Shown here in pieces: positions 11,112 through 22,400 of a stretch of DNA of 64,000 bases. The notes under the pieces are model-generated. The model saw only the letters and a program-made list of their open reading frames with translations. It was not told where the DNA came from and ran no database searches. The position numbers and the translations under genes are program-made. How positions within the stretch are numbered: position 1 is the stretch's first letter; each line of letters starts with the position of its first letter. The DNA lies in assembly GCA_037039925.1 (NCBI GenBank), contig JAXRKP010000086.1, positions 153,501 through 217,500 of the forward strand, read 5' to 3'. This stretch comes from Doris montereyensis (lineage: Eukaryota; Mollusca; Gastropoda; Nudibranchia; Dorididae).

Positions 11112-11383
11112 CGTTGTGTAAATTGAACTTAATACAAATATAATACAAGTCCCTCACGTTGTGTAAATTGAACTTAATACAAATATAATACAAGTCCCTC
11201 ACATTGTGTAAATTGAACTTAATACAAATATAATACAAGTCCCTCACGTTGTGTAAATTGAACTTAATACAAATATAATACAAGTCCCTCACGTTGTGTA
11301 AATTGAACTTAATACAAATATAATACAAGTCCCTCACGTTGTGTAAATTGAACTTAATACAAATATAATACAAGTCCCTCACA
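11112..11383. repeat. 45-bp minisatellite, six copies
   Basis: Six almost identical 45-bp units (core TTGTGTAAATTGAACTTAAT then ACAAATATAATACAAGTCCC). The 15-residue periodic open frame on the minus strand is a by-product of the unit length. Confidence 0.96.
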
Positions 11384-11737
11384 AAGGAGCTTATGCATGC
11401 TGTAAAGAATAGGGTTACAATTTGCTGTAGTGACAGAATAGTTTTTGTTGTAATGTAAATTTTATTGGCGGCACTGGTCAACCCCCCCCCCCCTTTAATT
11501 CCGTAAAAGAAGTTTCTTTTGTTTACAAAGAATTATCACTGCTATTAACAACAACATGAATCATTCATTTAAAAGAACCATCACACAAGTCAACAAAGTA
11601 AAGAAAAAAGAAAAAAATCTGTCACCAAAGGCTAACAAAGAGATGCGGTGGTTCCCCTGGTGAATGCACTGAGAGCGTTCAAAAAGCCATGTCCATCACA
11701 TGTCTCAATTGCGGTTTTGTTGCCGAGATCCATGAGG

Positions 11738-11840
11738 GTTGCGGCTGTGTGGTGGGAGCAGCTGGTAGGTCATATTTCTTTCCTTTCCTTGTTTCCCTGA
11801 GATCACCGCAATGGTGGACGGGGTAAATTCCAAAGAACTA
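11738..11840 (+). mobile_element. SINE2 copy (shortened middle)
   Basis: GCTGGTAGGTCATATTTCTT, a short pyrimidine middle lacking the TTGCTG block, then CCCTGAGATCACCGCAATGG and TGGACGGGGTAAATTCC. Confidence 0.8.
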
Positions 11841-11844
11841 AAAC

Positions 11845-12330
11845 CGAGAGGATTTATGTAAATTGAAATCTGTTATAAAAGAACTTTTGGAACCCAGTCT
11901 ACTGTTGAAGAGCTGGATATAAAATTAAAATGTGTTGAAGTATGCAATGGAGTGGTTACGTACATCGATATCATGCACAAGATAATTTGAAAGCTGTTTA
12001 CCATGTGTTGCAATGAAGGGATCAAGTAACAAAAAATATCAATCCTGTTAAAAGTGCTTTGGAAACCAAATGTAAATGCTGTAAAGAAGACCTGGTCTCA
12101 ATTTGTTGTAAAAGTGAAAGAACTAGTCATCCAAACTGAAATCGTGCACAAAAGAGATTTGGGAACCCAGTGTAAATGATGGGAATAATGGCCTGCTTAC
12201 AAGCTTGCTATGGTTAATTAAGAAGTAAATGGTTGTAATGAACGATTGGATACAGTGTGTTTTAAATGAGGCGACTGTCACTATTAATAAGTTGAAATCC
12301 ATTAGAACGTATTGTTGTAAATGCATGAAA
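11845..12330. repeat. Old diverged repeat units
   Basis: Loosely repeated blocks with TTTGGAACCCAGT...TGTAAATG..GT.AAGA...GGT..CAATTTGTTGTAAAA occur near 11886, 12058 and 12149. Weaker relatives lie near 11031 and 11384, flanking the 45-bp array. Spacing is irregular. Confidence 0.45.
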
Positions 12331-12835
12331 GCCGTTCCTTTTCATTTTCATAATTAAGTTCTGTTTTGTGGACATGGCTTCTTTTTATTTTATTTGTTTG
12401 TATATTTTATCAAATGTTTTTGTTTTCTTTTGTGTTATTGTTTTTTTCTTGTGTCAAGATTTTTTTTCTAAATAATGCTTAGGCCAGACATGAAGTATTG
12501 CAGGATATAAGACAACATTTCTTTGTCTATTATCAGACAATTTTATATGGTAAACATCCTTTATAAATAGAAATCATTTCTTTATTGAGATGCAACCCCC
12601 GTTCATTCTTCAAATTTATAAATTGAACAGTTCATTTCATTTGGATTGAAAATGGTGGCGAGATCTGAATGAGTCACTGAATACTTTATTTATTGCTCTT
12701 CTCCTAAATTATCTCAGTTCCATGAACTTCACGAGTATTCAATGTATTAGTATTATTGTTACTAGAGAGAGAGTTCACCAAAGTTGGCGTGCTGATACAG
12801 CCATACTTGACAGTGACCTTGTTTCAACCTCCTGG

Positions 12836-12985
12836 TGTGACTCCAAGAACTTCATAAATGCCTGTCTTATTGTTGTTCTTGAGCACAACGCTCAACCTAG
12901 CATTGCTAAGATTTTAACTCCCCGGACCGCACAATTCTAAGTCTGGCAGAGGCAGCCAAACCCCTAGGCTATATTCGCCATGATA
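12836..12985 (-). mobile_element. SINE3 fragment
   Basis: Minus-strand fragment of the third SINE family, recognised by TTGAGCACAACGCTCA, then the tRNA-like AAGTCTGGCAGAGGCAGCC end. Confidence 0.5.
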
Positions 12986-13011
12986 TACTAATATATAATG
13001 AATTAGGGGGA

Positions 13012-13325
13012 ACCAAAGACAGGGACAATAAATAAAATCCTTCCAAGGTCATTATGGCCCATAGAGCTGGAGCGTATCCTTGTTTCTGTAGCGTGAAGCG
13101 GGAACATATGGTAATAATCACCTCCTAGACATGACGCTAGTTTTAAGCATGTTTTACTCCCAAGCTAATGCTTTTTCTCATTTGCACATGGGTTGAATGG
13201 GGAAAGTGCTTGTTAATAATGTTAAGAGTCTTTCCCAAGGAGCACAACAGTGAAACTAGCCTGCTGGGATTCAACCCTCAGACCTCATGATACGAAGTCT
13301 GGCAGCCTAACCACTTGTTCATAGG
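13012..13325 (-). mobile_element. SINE3 copy
   Basis: Read on the minus strand: a tRNA-like head (AAGTGGTTAGGCTGCC, then GGTTGAATCCC as B box), GGGAAAGACTCTT, CCCATGTGCAAATGAG, and a tail with GCTCTATGGGCCATAATGAC then CTTGGAAGGATTTTATT. The same blocks recur elsewhere in the window. Confidence 0.75.
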
Positions 13326-13326
13326 G

Positions 13327-13503
13327 GGAAACGCCCGCTCGACCCAGGTGTTATTGGGTACAACAAGCACTAGCTTTGGAGTGAAGATCTGTATCAGACT
13401 AGCGTCCTGACCAACCTGTTCCGCTTCACACTATAGAACTGGGCTACGCTCCTGATCTATGGGCTTTAATGGCCTCGATTGAAGGAACTTTGCTTCTTTT
13501 TTT
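13327..13503 (+). mobile_element. SINE3 3' part, head-to-head with the previous copy
   Basis: Plus-strand SINE3 body and tail: CCAGGTGTTATTGGGTACAA, GGGCTACGCTCCTGATCTAT, GGGCTTTAATGGCCTCG and GAAGGAACTTTG. It starts at the 5' end of the minus-strand copy, so the two form an inverted pair. It lies just upstream of the first visible LCMT2 exon. Confidence 0.7.
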
Positions 13504-13587
13504 CAATAGGTTTGAAAACTTTGAACTTCCCAGTGTGGTGTGCTTGTGTTCTATTTTAGGAAACTTCTATCCTTTCTGTGTTCACAG

Positions 13588-13770
13588 GTGGCGTGTTCAG
13601 GAGAAGACCCAGGTCATCGTCATTCCCATAGCATTCTGTTCTGGAAACGGCCATATTGTACTGACTGGAGGTTTAAACGACATGCAGATACCAACAGCAG
13701 AGGTCTTCCTGTTGAATTTGAGCTCCTTGGTGTGGACACAACTGGACATTTCTGGCCATCTAAGCGCAAG
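13588..13770 (+). CDS. LCMT2: LCMT2/TYW4 Kelch exon
   Basis: Part of the C-terminal Kelch propeller of LCMT2 (tRNA wybutosine-synthesizing protein 4), which uses S-adenosylmethionine in the last steps of wybutosine formation at tRNA-Phe position 37. Acceptor TTCACAG precedes 13588; donor AAG|GTGAGA follows 13770. The exon opens with EDPGHRHSHS, then slips one base and reads GNGHIVLTGGLNDMQ, EVFLLNLSSLVWTQL, SGHLSAR. HSHS and LTGGL are typical Kelch signatures. Its last two bases join the next exon to complete RYSH, which is strong support for the gene model. The methyltransferase half was not found upstream. Confidence 0.87.
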
Positions 13771-15295
13771 GTGAGATTTTTAGGACTTCTTCTTTCTTTG
13801 TTCCCTGTTTATTGGCATTGAGGGTCTGATGGAAGACGTTTATTGTTCTTGATGTCCTTGTTCCTGAGGCTCTCAGGTATAGTATTAGTCCTTCCGCCCA
13901 GTGCCATGTAAAGGAATGTACAAGTCATTACCAACTGAGCTGATTCTATACAAAGGGCGTTTCCTATAGATAGATTGGATGGCAGGAATAGCCTTATATT
14001 CTTTAATCTTTAGGTAATTTCTGACAGTTCATGGAAATATTGGTGACTGTTTCATAAGGAGAGGAGCTAAGAAGAGAGAGGCTGTAGTTTGAATCCCAGT
14101 TTTTGCGAGGCCACATAATGTATTCATTGGAAGGATGCAACATTTAACTGTTTTACATACCATAGATGTTTGTTAATGGTTACTTGCGATAGATAAAAGG
14201 AAAGTCTGCCACAGATCAGAAGTCTGTCCTACAGGGTACATGTAATAATATGAAACCATTTGTTCAATTTGTTCAGCCAAAGCAAACCATGACTCATATG
14301 GGGGCCTTTAACTTTAAGCTTCCAGGGAACTTAATTTGTTAAAGTTTATATATTATATCTCTTTTCTCCTCTTGCTCCCTCTCCCCCAAACCAACACACA
14401 CACACACACACATACACACATAACCCATTTCATGCAGCAGAAAGCAATGAAATATTTAAATAAAATCATTGAAGAATATTGTAGGACAATATCGACTGTG
14501 AAAGTCGCAAACAATGTAAGTCCAATTTTGGATCTTGTGAGAAAATCAAAGAAAATGATGCGCTTTTTAATCTATTTTCACAGGCATACAGGGTTTGCAA
14601 GTGTCAAAAGCTAGACCCAATAGGGATACAGATTACTCATGTGGTTATTATATGGGTTTCTATTGGTTCTTATGCCATGGAATCCTAACTAGGCGAAGCA
14701 AAGGGGCTTCCTAATGTTTAAAAAGTGGGGGAAAAGTGTTACTAATTTTAGACTTACAAGATTGGAGACTTTCACCTTCGATATTATGTGTCATGGTGTG
14801 ATTTGCAGTCTTCTGTTTACTCACAAACTTTATTAACTTCAGCCTCTTTACTTAGATATTTCAAATTTGTATTTGAGGCACAGTTTGTCATTGAAGGCTT
14901 TATCTGAATGTGTAAATCAATCAATCAATCAATTGTGTTCCTTCTCATTGCTGAAGTCAGAGGCCATGGCTTGCCATTCGTCTCTATGTAATGCGTACGT
15001 CGCTGCACTGGTTCATTTTCATGCCTGTTATTTCTGCAATATTGGACGTCCAGCTGTCCCATCTTCTTACCTTTCTTCTTTTGCCATTTAACATTGAAAG
15101 TGTAAATCTGTTTATTTTAAAGACACTTATTTCTGAGATTTATCACTAGGGTATCAATCTTTATCATGTCACTTAAGTGCATCACTAATTCTTGTGACAG
15201 TTAAGTACTGCAAAGAAAATGATCTTTCACAATATTGTTCTCTCTTGTTTTGAAAATTCTAATTTTTTCAAAACATGGTTTTTTGTTGTTGCCAG
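13771..15295 (+). other. LCMT2 intron
   Basis: GT...AG intron between two Kelch exons whose reading frame joins correctly. It contains a (CA)n tract at 14394-14420. Confidence 0.8.
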
Positions 15296-15424
15296 ATATT
15301 CTCATTGCAGTGAAGTAATCTCAGACAAACTGGTGCTAATTGGTGGTGTCAACCTATCACATCCACCCCTGGTGTGGCTGTTATTAATCTCCTCTCCAGG
15401 AGAGCTGTGGAGTTTGCTATGCCT
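15296..15424 (+). CDS. LCMT2: LCMT2/TYW4 Kelch exon
   Basis: Acceptor TTGCCAG before 15296; donor CCT|GTAAGA after 15424. It encodes RYSHCSEVISDKLVLIGGV, then NLSHPP and, after one missing base in a CCCC run at 15364-15368, GVAVINLLSRRAVEFAMP. This matches the RYSH...LLLVGG and PGV.VINL segments of animal LCMT2. The exon is 129 nt; restoring one base makes the phase fit both neighbours, so the break is probably a recent mutation or a consensus error. Confidence 0.88.
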
Positions 15425-15859
15425 GTAAGATGTTTGTGTATTCGATACTTTATTTTAAAATTATATTCGACCTCATTTCAGCTGATAGCTCTTTTCGTCA
15501 CAGAGCAGCTAAATTTTGTCATTATCTCAGGATTTACAATATTCACATTATTCATTCAAATTCAGCAGGATAAAACAGTTTATCAATTTAATTGCACTCA
15601 AGGTTTTCTTTTTAAATCAACCTACCAAAAATATAACCCCAACTTTGTAAACTAATGAGATGTATGTCTCAAGGTTGTATTCACAAACGAAACGAAGTGA
15701 CATTTGAAAGGAACTGTGCTGATGGATTTTGTTCCATTTAGATTCCCTTCTAGTATTTCCTAAGAGCAGTACAACTATTTCATTCAGCTTGATACAACAA
15801 TTTTGATTGTCTTTTAATTCTCATTTTCTTCTCTTATTTGTCCTATTTGCTGATTACAG

Positions 15860-16053
15860 AATCAAGACAAGTCAAGTCTGTTGATGTTGCATCGTCATAC
15901 GTCCATTGTCCTTGATTCTGAACGATTTTAGTTCTGGGTGGAGGAGGCAACTGCTTTTCGTTCGGTACCCATTTGAATAGAACTCCTGTTGTCATCAACA
16001 TTGGAGAAGCCCTGAAAGGCCGTCAATTAGCCGCCAAAAGTTTCCATGAATGA
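15860..16053 (+). CDS. LCMT2: LCMT2/TYW4 last exon and stop
   Basis: Acceptor GATTACAG before 15860. It encodes NQDKSSLLMLHRHTSIVL, then one base is missing in a TTTT run near 15930, then VLGGGGNCFSFGTHLNR, VVINIGEALK and the stop TGA at 16051-16053. LHxHTS and GGGGNCFSFGT are strongly conserved in LCMT2 and identify the gene. Length is 194 nt, and one added base makes exactly 65 codons including the stop. As written, the frame reaches a TAG at the break. Confidence 0.9.
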
Positions 16054-16305
16054 ATGCAGATTGACATAATTTATTTGGGAGTGTTATTGTAAATGGTATT
16101 GCAGGTTTTCTGCAAATCATTCCTGATTATGAAAAGAAACAAAAAAATCATTTAATACATCACTTTGTGGCTGGAAAAGTCTATCTGCTTATGTCAGGCA
16201 AACCATGTTATGACAATTAAAATTGGTCTTACTTAGAAATTTAAAGCTGTATGTGCTTAACTTTCATACATGCAGTTACTGAAGATATGAATTATTGCAA
16301 TAAGC

Positions 16306-16311
16306 AATAAA
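16306..16311 (+). terminator. Polyadenylation signal of LCMT2
   Basis: AATAAA hexamer about 253 bp after the stop codon, with TTTCTTTATTG T-rich sequence about 30 bp further on. Confidence 0.6.
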
Positions 16312-16319
16312 ACTAATTG

Positions 16320-17190
16320 ATTGATCTGCCTCAATTGAATTTCTTTATTGCATGAATAGAGAACTTGTCTGATGTAAGTGTTGGAGTTTTGTCTTTCCAA
16401 AGTATTGCTTTGTAGCTGTGATAGCTAATTTATTTATAAAAGTAAATGTAAAGATACTTGTCAAATGCCACAGACAATGAAAGTCTGTGTCTACACCTTT
16501 TTTATCCTTGATAAGATGATTGATTGTCGTTTTGTCATAGAAAATATTTAAAAAAAACAACAGGGTGCTCTTTTTTATGTGAAGTATGAGGTATCTATTG
16601 CTTTAAAAGAACTGGCTCATTTGCTCATCTGGCAACATTACGCAATTGATATTGCATGTCAACTGAAATATTGAGAGTAGACAAACAGATCACATCAACA
16701 TGATTAAACACCATTACTCACATATTGCAAGCTGTAGGTGGATGTCGTTTTAATGCTTCTTTCATCCTTATTCTCACCCTTATCTGTACTGTTATTACAT
16801 ATTCTTCTTTATTATTGTCATTTTTTGTTCTCCTTCTTCTCTTCATAGTAAATGACTAACTCAGTTCTTATGGTGGATGGAATTAATATTGATTTAAATA
16901 ACTTAATGTCTAACAGAGCAGTCAAACTTTCAGTGGTGTTGCCTTGGCTGTATAGTAAGACAAAAGGACAGGCCTTTCATATAAAGAACTTCTCATTGAA
17001 ATTGCAATGGATAATTCAACTTGATATCCTCTGTCATACTTCGTCTTGTCAGCCTCTCAGCTCCATACCAATCTCTCCTGCCTTGTGTCACCATACCTAG
17101 TTCTTTGCAGTCTTTCCTCTATGTATTACTAAAATCTAAAAACCTTGGCTTTTAACCGGGTATCCTGTTCTCCTGCCGATTTTTAGTTCA
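16320..17190. other. Intergenic stretch, no gene seen
   Basis: AT-rich unique sequence downstream of LCMT2. A short open frame at 16852-17100 resembles no family I recognise. Confidence 0.5.
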
Positions 17191-17322
17191 TGGGTGGTTG
17201 GCGAGTGGTGCTAGATTTCACTCTTTTCAGTCTTTTACTTTCACTTCTCTTTCATCTTGCTGTTTCCTCTTAATCCACCATGAGATCACTGCATATGGTG
17301 GATGAGATAAATTTCAATTAAA
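17191..17322 (+). mobile_element. SINE2 copy
   Basis: TGGGTGGTTGGCGAGTGGTG head (GGTCCTAC motif lost), CATCTTGCTGTTTCCTCTTA, then ATGAGATCACTGCATATGG tail. Confidence 0.8.
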
Positions 17323-17336
17323 TATTTTAACTTAAT

Positions 17337-17607
17337 TTGATTTTACCCACATCCACAACTAATGTGATCTCTGGGTTTTCAGTAGGAGTTTGAATTTTAC
17401 CCGAACTGCCCTGTAAACAACCAAGGAATCTTTAACGTGCCCAGAGTGTTGGGATCTACACACAGGACCTCTTTTTATCGCCTCGTCCCCGATGGGACTA
17501 GGTGTCTATCCACCTACCTGGTAGATTTTGTTTCAACTGTTGGCAGGGCTCGAACCTACTCCCTTTTGGTTGAGAGACTGACACCTTGCCTCTGTACTAC
17601 TGAGTTC
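17337..17607 (-). mobile_element. SINE1 copy
   Basis: Minus-strand member. From 5' to 3' on its own strand: ACTCAGTAGTACAGAGGCAA head, GGTTCGAGCC B box, CCAGGTAGGTGGATAG, CCCATCGGGGACG, CCAACACTCTGGGC, GTTTACAGGGCAG, then the GTGGATGTGGGTAAAATC end. Almost complete. Confidence 0.82.
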
Positions 17608-17609
17608 AC

Positions 17610-18265
17610 CTTAATGATAAACAAAAACAGACAAGTCCACATGTTTCAGATAACATCATTGTGGACCATCTGATTTTTATTTGTTTCTGTTCTTATCCCC
17701 TTTCTAAGTTTGATGGAAGGGCTTCTAGATCTGGCAATGTTTTGTATAAAAATTTGAAAATTAAATCTTTGTATTCCTTCATGACACATTCAGTTTTAGC
17801 ACAGCAGCTTTAATGAATGTACCAGTTGAAGTGACAATGTTTGCTCTATGTGAATGCTGAACTGATATGATAAAACAGGAAGAAGGTGTGAACTATACAT
17901 GTATTATTATACTATGATCACAACCTAACAATCTAGTTTGCTTAGAGACTTAATAAGGGCTGTTTCATCATTATGTGTGTATGTGTGTCAAAAAAGAATC
18001 GTAGTCCTTATGTAGACAAAATCCATCTAGATGAGCAAAACTTTATCTAAAATGTGGGCATATTCCATCGTAGAGCTTGAGAAATGAATCATGGAACTTG
18101 AAGACCAAACGTTTAATTCAATATAATGCTAGTTTTAGGTTACAAGTTTTGTATTCAGATTTAAGCCAATCATCAAAGTCTGAACATTCATAATTTGTAA
18201 TGTGAAGGGAATCCATGAGGCGGAACTCCACCCCATTAGCTGTAAAATGTAAAAATGACATTGCT
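17610..18265. other. Intergenic stretch, no gene seen
   Basis: AT-rich unique sequence; no exon or repeat recognised. Confidence 0.5.
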
Positions 18266-18267
18266 TT

Positions 18268-18740
18268 GAAACCGCTAGATGGGATCATGAGGTTCTGGGT
18301 TCAAATCTTCTTGTTTAATGCCTTTTTTTAACTTGAAGCCGCTTGAAATTTCAAACCTTGAAAGGTCGCGTTTTGTTTACTGTTTTAAGTGTTTTACACT
18401 TGAAATGACGAGTTGATGCAAGAGCTAAACAACTTATAAAGCAGGCAGAAAACTTGCTCTCTGAGGCGTTGTTGCACCATCGGTAGTGTTGTGAATTTGT
18501 GATCCCAATGACACTGGTTAAAAACCCTGGCTGACCCGGAATAGGTTTCCCAACATTGCACTCTTAGGAAAAGTACTTCACTCTACTTTCCTCACTTGAT
18601 TCAGGTGTCAATGAGTATCCAGCTATAGTAGTAAAGAAAGATTTTGTCAAAGTGTTAGTGTGAATGCCCTAACAGACAGGTGTACCGAATCACTCTCAGG
18701 GAGTTGAGAAGGATTTTGAAGGGACATGGCCTACTGGGGA
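18268..18740 (+). mobile_element. Diverged SINE3-type sequences
   Basis: A tRNA-like fragment (GATCATGAGGTTCTGGGTTC) near 18285 is followed, from about 18478, by a longer copy: GTTGTTGCACCATCGGTAGT, CACTCTTAGGAAAAGTACTT, CACTTGATTCAGGTGTCAAT and GAGTATCCAGCTATAG. The block order matches SINE3 but divergence is high. Confidence 0.5.
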
Positions 18741-18744
18741 GGAA

Positions 18745-19745
18745 TGATGTAATGTCAGTGAGCCTGCACTTTGCAGGTAAGAAATACTCTAAATCCATCT
18801 TTAACTTTTGAAAAGGTTGTCATTCTTTGGAGAGGTATTAAGAAACATAATAAGAGATAAGATAAGATAAAACATGATTGTCCAGAAAGCACATTTCCAT
18901 GGCGTTACATAATATTCATTTTCCATTCACTCTCTCAATGCATTTATTATTTGTATCCCTCTTTACAGGCGGCATTTCAATATTTTACATAAAAAATAAA
19001 ACATTTTCCTTACAAAATACAATGCATACACATTCTACATAGAATCAAATGAGAAAAGTAATGGCAAGGAGGTCAAAAATTTAAAAGATTGTTTGTATGT
19101 CTTTATCTGTTACTATAACCCTTAATTAGAATGGGCCTACAAGAACCGTCTGGCATTTTAATCTGGAACGCAGGGATGATGGTTGGGGGAGAAAATCATG
19201 TTGACATATCTAACACTAACAGAAATTATGAGTTAGTCAGCATGAAGTGAATGGTAGTACATGTACTACTTGTACTTGTAAAAATTCTTTCATTCCGTGA
19301 AGCCTATACTACGATTCATGAACAAATAATGTACCATATTAATGTGTGTTGGTTCATGATGATTATTAATTCTTTACTTTATGCAAGGAGATATGTCATG
19401 TGATAATTAGATTTTTTCGTGAATGTATATCTTATCACTATGTATGTATCGTGTATGATGTTCACCATAATTAATTTGTGAATTTACTTTTAAAGCTGGT
19501 TTGTCATGGTCAATTATTTCTGCTAAACTGTGAAGCAATTTTCCCAATTAACGAATAAAATATTTTTATCCCATAATGTCAGTTTTTTTAACCTTTTTTT
19601 GTCACTTTCAGCTGAGTTTTTTTACGGTTGTTGTTTTTGTTGTTGCACCAGATCAGCCTAAAACTTCACATATAAAAATGTCAATACATTTTGTAACCAT
19701 AATGTGGCAACAGTGCACAAGGGCAACAAAATAAAATTTAAAAAA
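18745..19745. other. Intergenic stretch, no gene seen
   Basis: AT-rich sequence with no supported feature. Confidence 0.5.
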
Positions 19746-19750
19746 AATTT

Positions 19751-20471
19751 TCAGTAGGTCTATTTTCCTATTTTCAGTAGGTCTTATTTTCATATTTTCA
19801 GTAGGTCTTATTTTCATATTTTCAGTAGGTCTTATTTTCATATTTTCAGTAGGTCCTATTTTCATATTTTCAGTAGGTCCTATTTTCAAATTTTCAGTAG
19901 GTCCTATTTTCATATTTTCAGTAGGTCATGTTTTTATATTTTCAGTAGGTCCTGTTTTTATATTTTCAGTGGGTCCTATTTTCCAGAAGGTCCTGTTTTT
20001 ATATTTTCAGTGGGTCCTATTTTCTAGTAGGGCCTGTTTTTATATTTTCAGTGGGTCCTGTTTTTATATTTTCAGTAAGTCCTGTTTTTAGATTTTCAGT
20101 GGGTCCTATTTTCCAGTAGGTCCTATTTTTTATATTTTCAATGGGTCCTATTTTCCAGAAGGTCCTTTTTTTATATTTTCAGTGGGTCCTATTTTCCAGT
20201 AGGCCTGTTTTTATATTTTCAGTGGGTCCTATTTTCCAGTAGGTCCTGTTTTTATATTTTCAGTAAGTCCTGTTTTTAGATTTTCAGTGGGTCCTATTTT
20301 CCAGTAGGTCCTGTTTTTATATTTTCAGTGGGTCCTATTTTCCAGTAGGTCCTGTTTTTAGATTTTTAGTGGGTCCTATTTTCCAGTAGGTCCTGTTTTT
20401 AGATTTTCAGTAAGTCCTGGTTTTAGATTTTCAGTGGGTCCTAGTTTCCAGTAGGTCCTATTTTCATATTT
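19751..20471. repeat. 24-bp minisatellite derived from SINE2
   Basis: Head-to-tail units near 24 bp: CAGTAGGTCCTATTTTCATA then TTTT. Later units vary (GTGGGTCCTATTTTCCAG; GTAAGTCCTGTTTTTAGA). The GTAGGTCCTA core is the central motif of SINE2, and the last unit runs into a SINE2 body at 20472. The repeated eight-residue open frame on the minus strand is an artefact of the 24-bp period. Confidence 0.92.
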
Positions 20472-20586
20472 TCAGTAGGTCCTGTTTCTTTCCTTTAACT
20501 CTTTCTTATGTCTATCATCTTGCTGTTTTCTCTTGATTCATCTTGGATCACCGCATATAGTGGACAGGGTAAATCGCAATGAAACC
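20472..20586 (+). mobile_element. SINE2 3' part, fused to the 24-bp array
   Basis: CAGTAGGTCCTGTTTCTTTC, CTTGCTGTTTTCTCTTGATT, TGGATCACCGCATATAGTGG, then ACAGGGTAAATCGCAATGAA. The 5' GGCGGTTGG head is replaced by the array. Confidence 0.85.
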
Positions 20587-20589
20587 TAC

Positions 20590-21360
20590 TACATAAGATG
20601 ACAAGTGTCCCAAGTTGGGTAACACTTTTAATTTGCTTTAAATTTAGAGACCTTGGAAATAAACACGATATGACTAGTTTGTGATTTTGGTGACTTTAGC
20701 TGGACCTTTGCGTCTTTCACTCCTCAGTAAGGCAATGAGGATTGCTTTCCTTTTGGAACTTTTGGACCTGAGTAGGGATCTAGTTAAAGGCACAGAACTT
20801 TATGAAATAGGACTTCAGAATATAAAACAAAATATTTTGTTTGAAATCTTTCACTAACAGTAAAACTTACGTTATGCTAAACCTATACTGTGTCCCAAAT
20901 CATAAATGAAATAATTTGAAAATCTGAATATAAAAAATCGACTACATGTGCAATGATAGTGCATTATGGTGTGCATTCAGCGGCACCGAGTTTATCAGAG
21001 TCATCGTCATCACCATCATCATCGTTGCCTTTTCACCCTATATACAGAATATAGGCCACGAACAACAAACATCCACCCATTCCTATGTTGGGCAACTCCT
21101 GATAAGTCCCTCCACAAAGACCCTCTCTCCGCAAAAGCATCTTCCACTGGCCTTCTCCAGGTAAATCGTAGTCTTCCCCATAACCGAACCCTCTGTCCCT
21201 GTGGATTCCACTGAAGAGCAGGTTTCGTAGTAGGCCTACTTCTCTGATGTGTGTCATAGCCATGAGAGTACATGTATTATAATATATTGGTTTTCAAAGA
21301 AAGTACATAACACAATTTGCCAGGTGTGTGAGTACTTGTAATGGATAAGGTCATTAGCCT
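20590..21360. other. Intergenic stretch, no gene seen
   Basis: Several overlapping short frames on both strands at 20946-21273 show no recognisable family. Confidence 0.5.
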
Positions 21361-21365
21361 TTGGA

Positions 21366-21664
21366 TTTGATTTACCCACATCCACGGTTATGGTCAAATA
21401 GGGTTTGTAGTTTGTAATAGGATTTTTAATTTTGCCCGAACTGCCTTGCAAACAGCCATGGTATCTTTAGTGTGCACAGAGTGTTGTGACATGCACACGG
21501 GACCACCTTTTTTATCGCCCTCTCCGATGGGACTAGGTGTCGATCCACCTACCTGGAGGGGGAGATTGTACACGAAAACATTCGTTTTAACCATTGGCGA
21601 GGCTTGAACACATGGCCTTTTTGGCTTGAGAGGCCGACACCTTAACTCTGGACTACCGAGTCCC
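21366..21664 (-). mobile_element. SINE1 copy
   Basis: Minus-strand, nearly complete: GACTCGGTAGTCCAGAG head, weak B box, CCAGGTAGGTGGATCG, CCCATCGGAGAGGG, CACAACACTCTGTGC and the GTGGATGTGGGTAAATC end. Confidence 0.82.
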
Positions 21665-21734
21665 CCGGTCATTTGCTTACTTCTTGTCCATATCATAGAT
21701 TGCACTCTGAACTCTTGCTTTGAAATCACTCATG

Positions 21735-21898
21735 TGTGGTAGGCGGGCGCTACTAATAGGTCCTACTTCTTTCATTTGATTCTTTCACATGTGTTTTATA
21801 CATGTATTGCTGTTTTGTTGTAATTCACTCCCACCCCCACCCCCCCCCCCCCAGATTCCCGCATGTGGTGGACGGTATAGATTTCAATGAAAGAAACA
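21735..21898 (+). mobile_element. SINE2 copy with a C-tract insertion
   Basis: TGTGGTAGGCGGGCGCTACT, AATAGGTCCTACTTCTTTC, TTGCTGTTTTGTTGTAATTC, then a poly-C expansion (21839-21852) before GATTCCCGCATGTGGTGG. Confidence 0.8.
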
Positions 21899-22257
21899 AT
21901 GAAAATAATAAAACCTCATTTTATTTAACATGGATAATGTATCTCTTAAACACAGTCATTTTCAAACCTCAAATCAGATCAATGGCAATTCAAGGATCAA
22001 CTTATTGGTCTCGTCTTCATAATATACCTTACCTGGCCTGAGTCAGGGCTCGATTCCCACCGTACAATGTTGACCTGTATGTAAAGCTGCTTCATAAAGC
22101 GCAAACACAGATAAAAGAAAAGCACAACGACAAAACATGCACACACTCACACACATACGTTTTCTAATTTACAAACAAATGTTCATAAAAACTATGAGAA
22201 GACTTAGTTATACATTGGAAGTTCACAACCAGTCAACCGATGTACACACAAATTTTT

Positions 22258-22400
22258 TGGCGCTTGAGGGTGGTATTTCTTCCTTTCGCTTTCACTTTCA
22301 CTTTTTTTTCACATGGTGCCTTCATGTTTCCTCTTCCTAGTCCTATGTTACCTTGAAATCACTGTATATGGTGGACGGGGTGAATCTCAATCAAATAAAA
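22258..22400 (+). mobile_element. SINE2 copy, diverged
   Basis: Weak head (GGCGCTTGAGGGTGG), pyrimidine-rich middle, CATGTTTCCTCTTCC and a clear tail: TGAAATCACTGTATATGGTG then GACGGGGTGAATC. Confidence 0.7.

Noticed and set aside
11023..11481. Minus-strand 152-codon repeat frame
   Set aside because: A product of the 45-bp unit length.
21019..21273. Overlapping plus and minus frames of 72-84 codons
   Set aside because: No recognisable family, no splice sites, and similar frames on both strands by chance.
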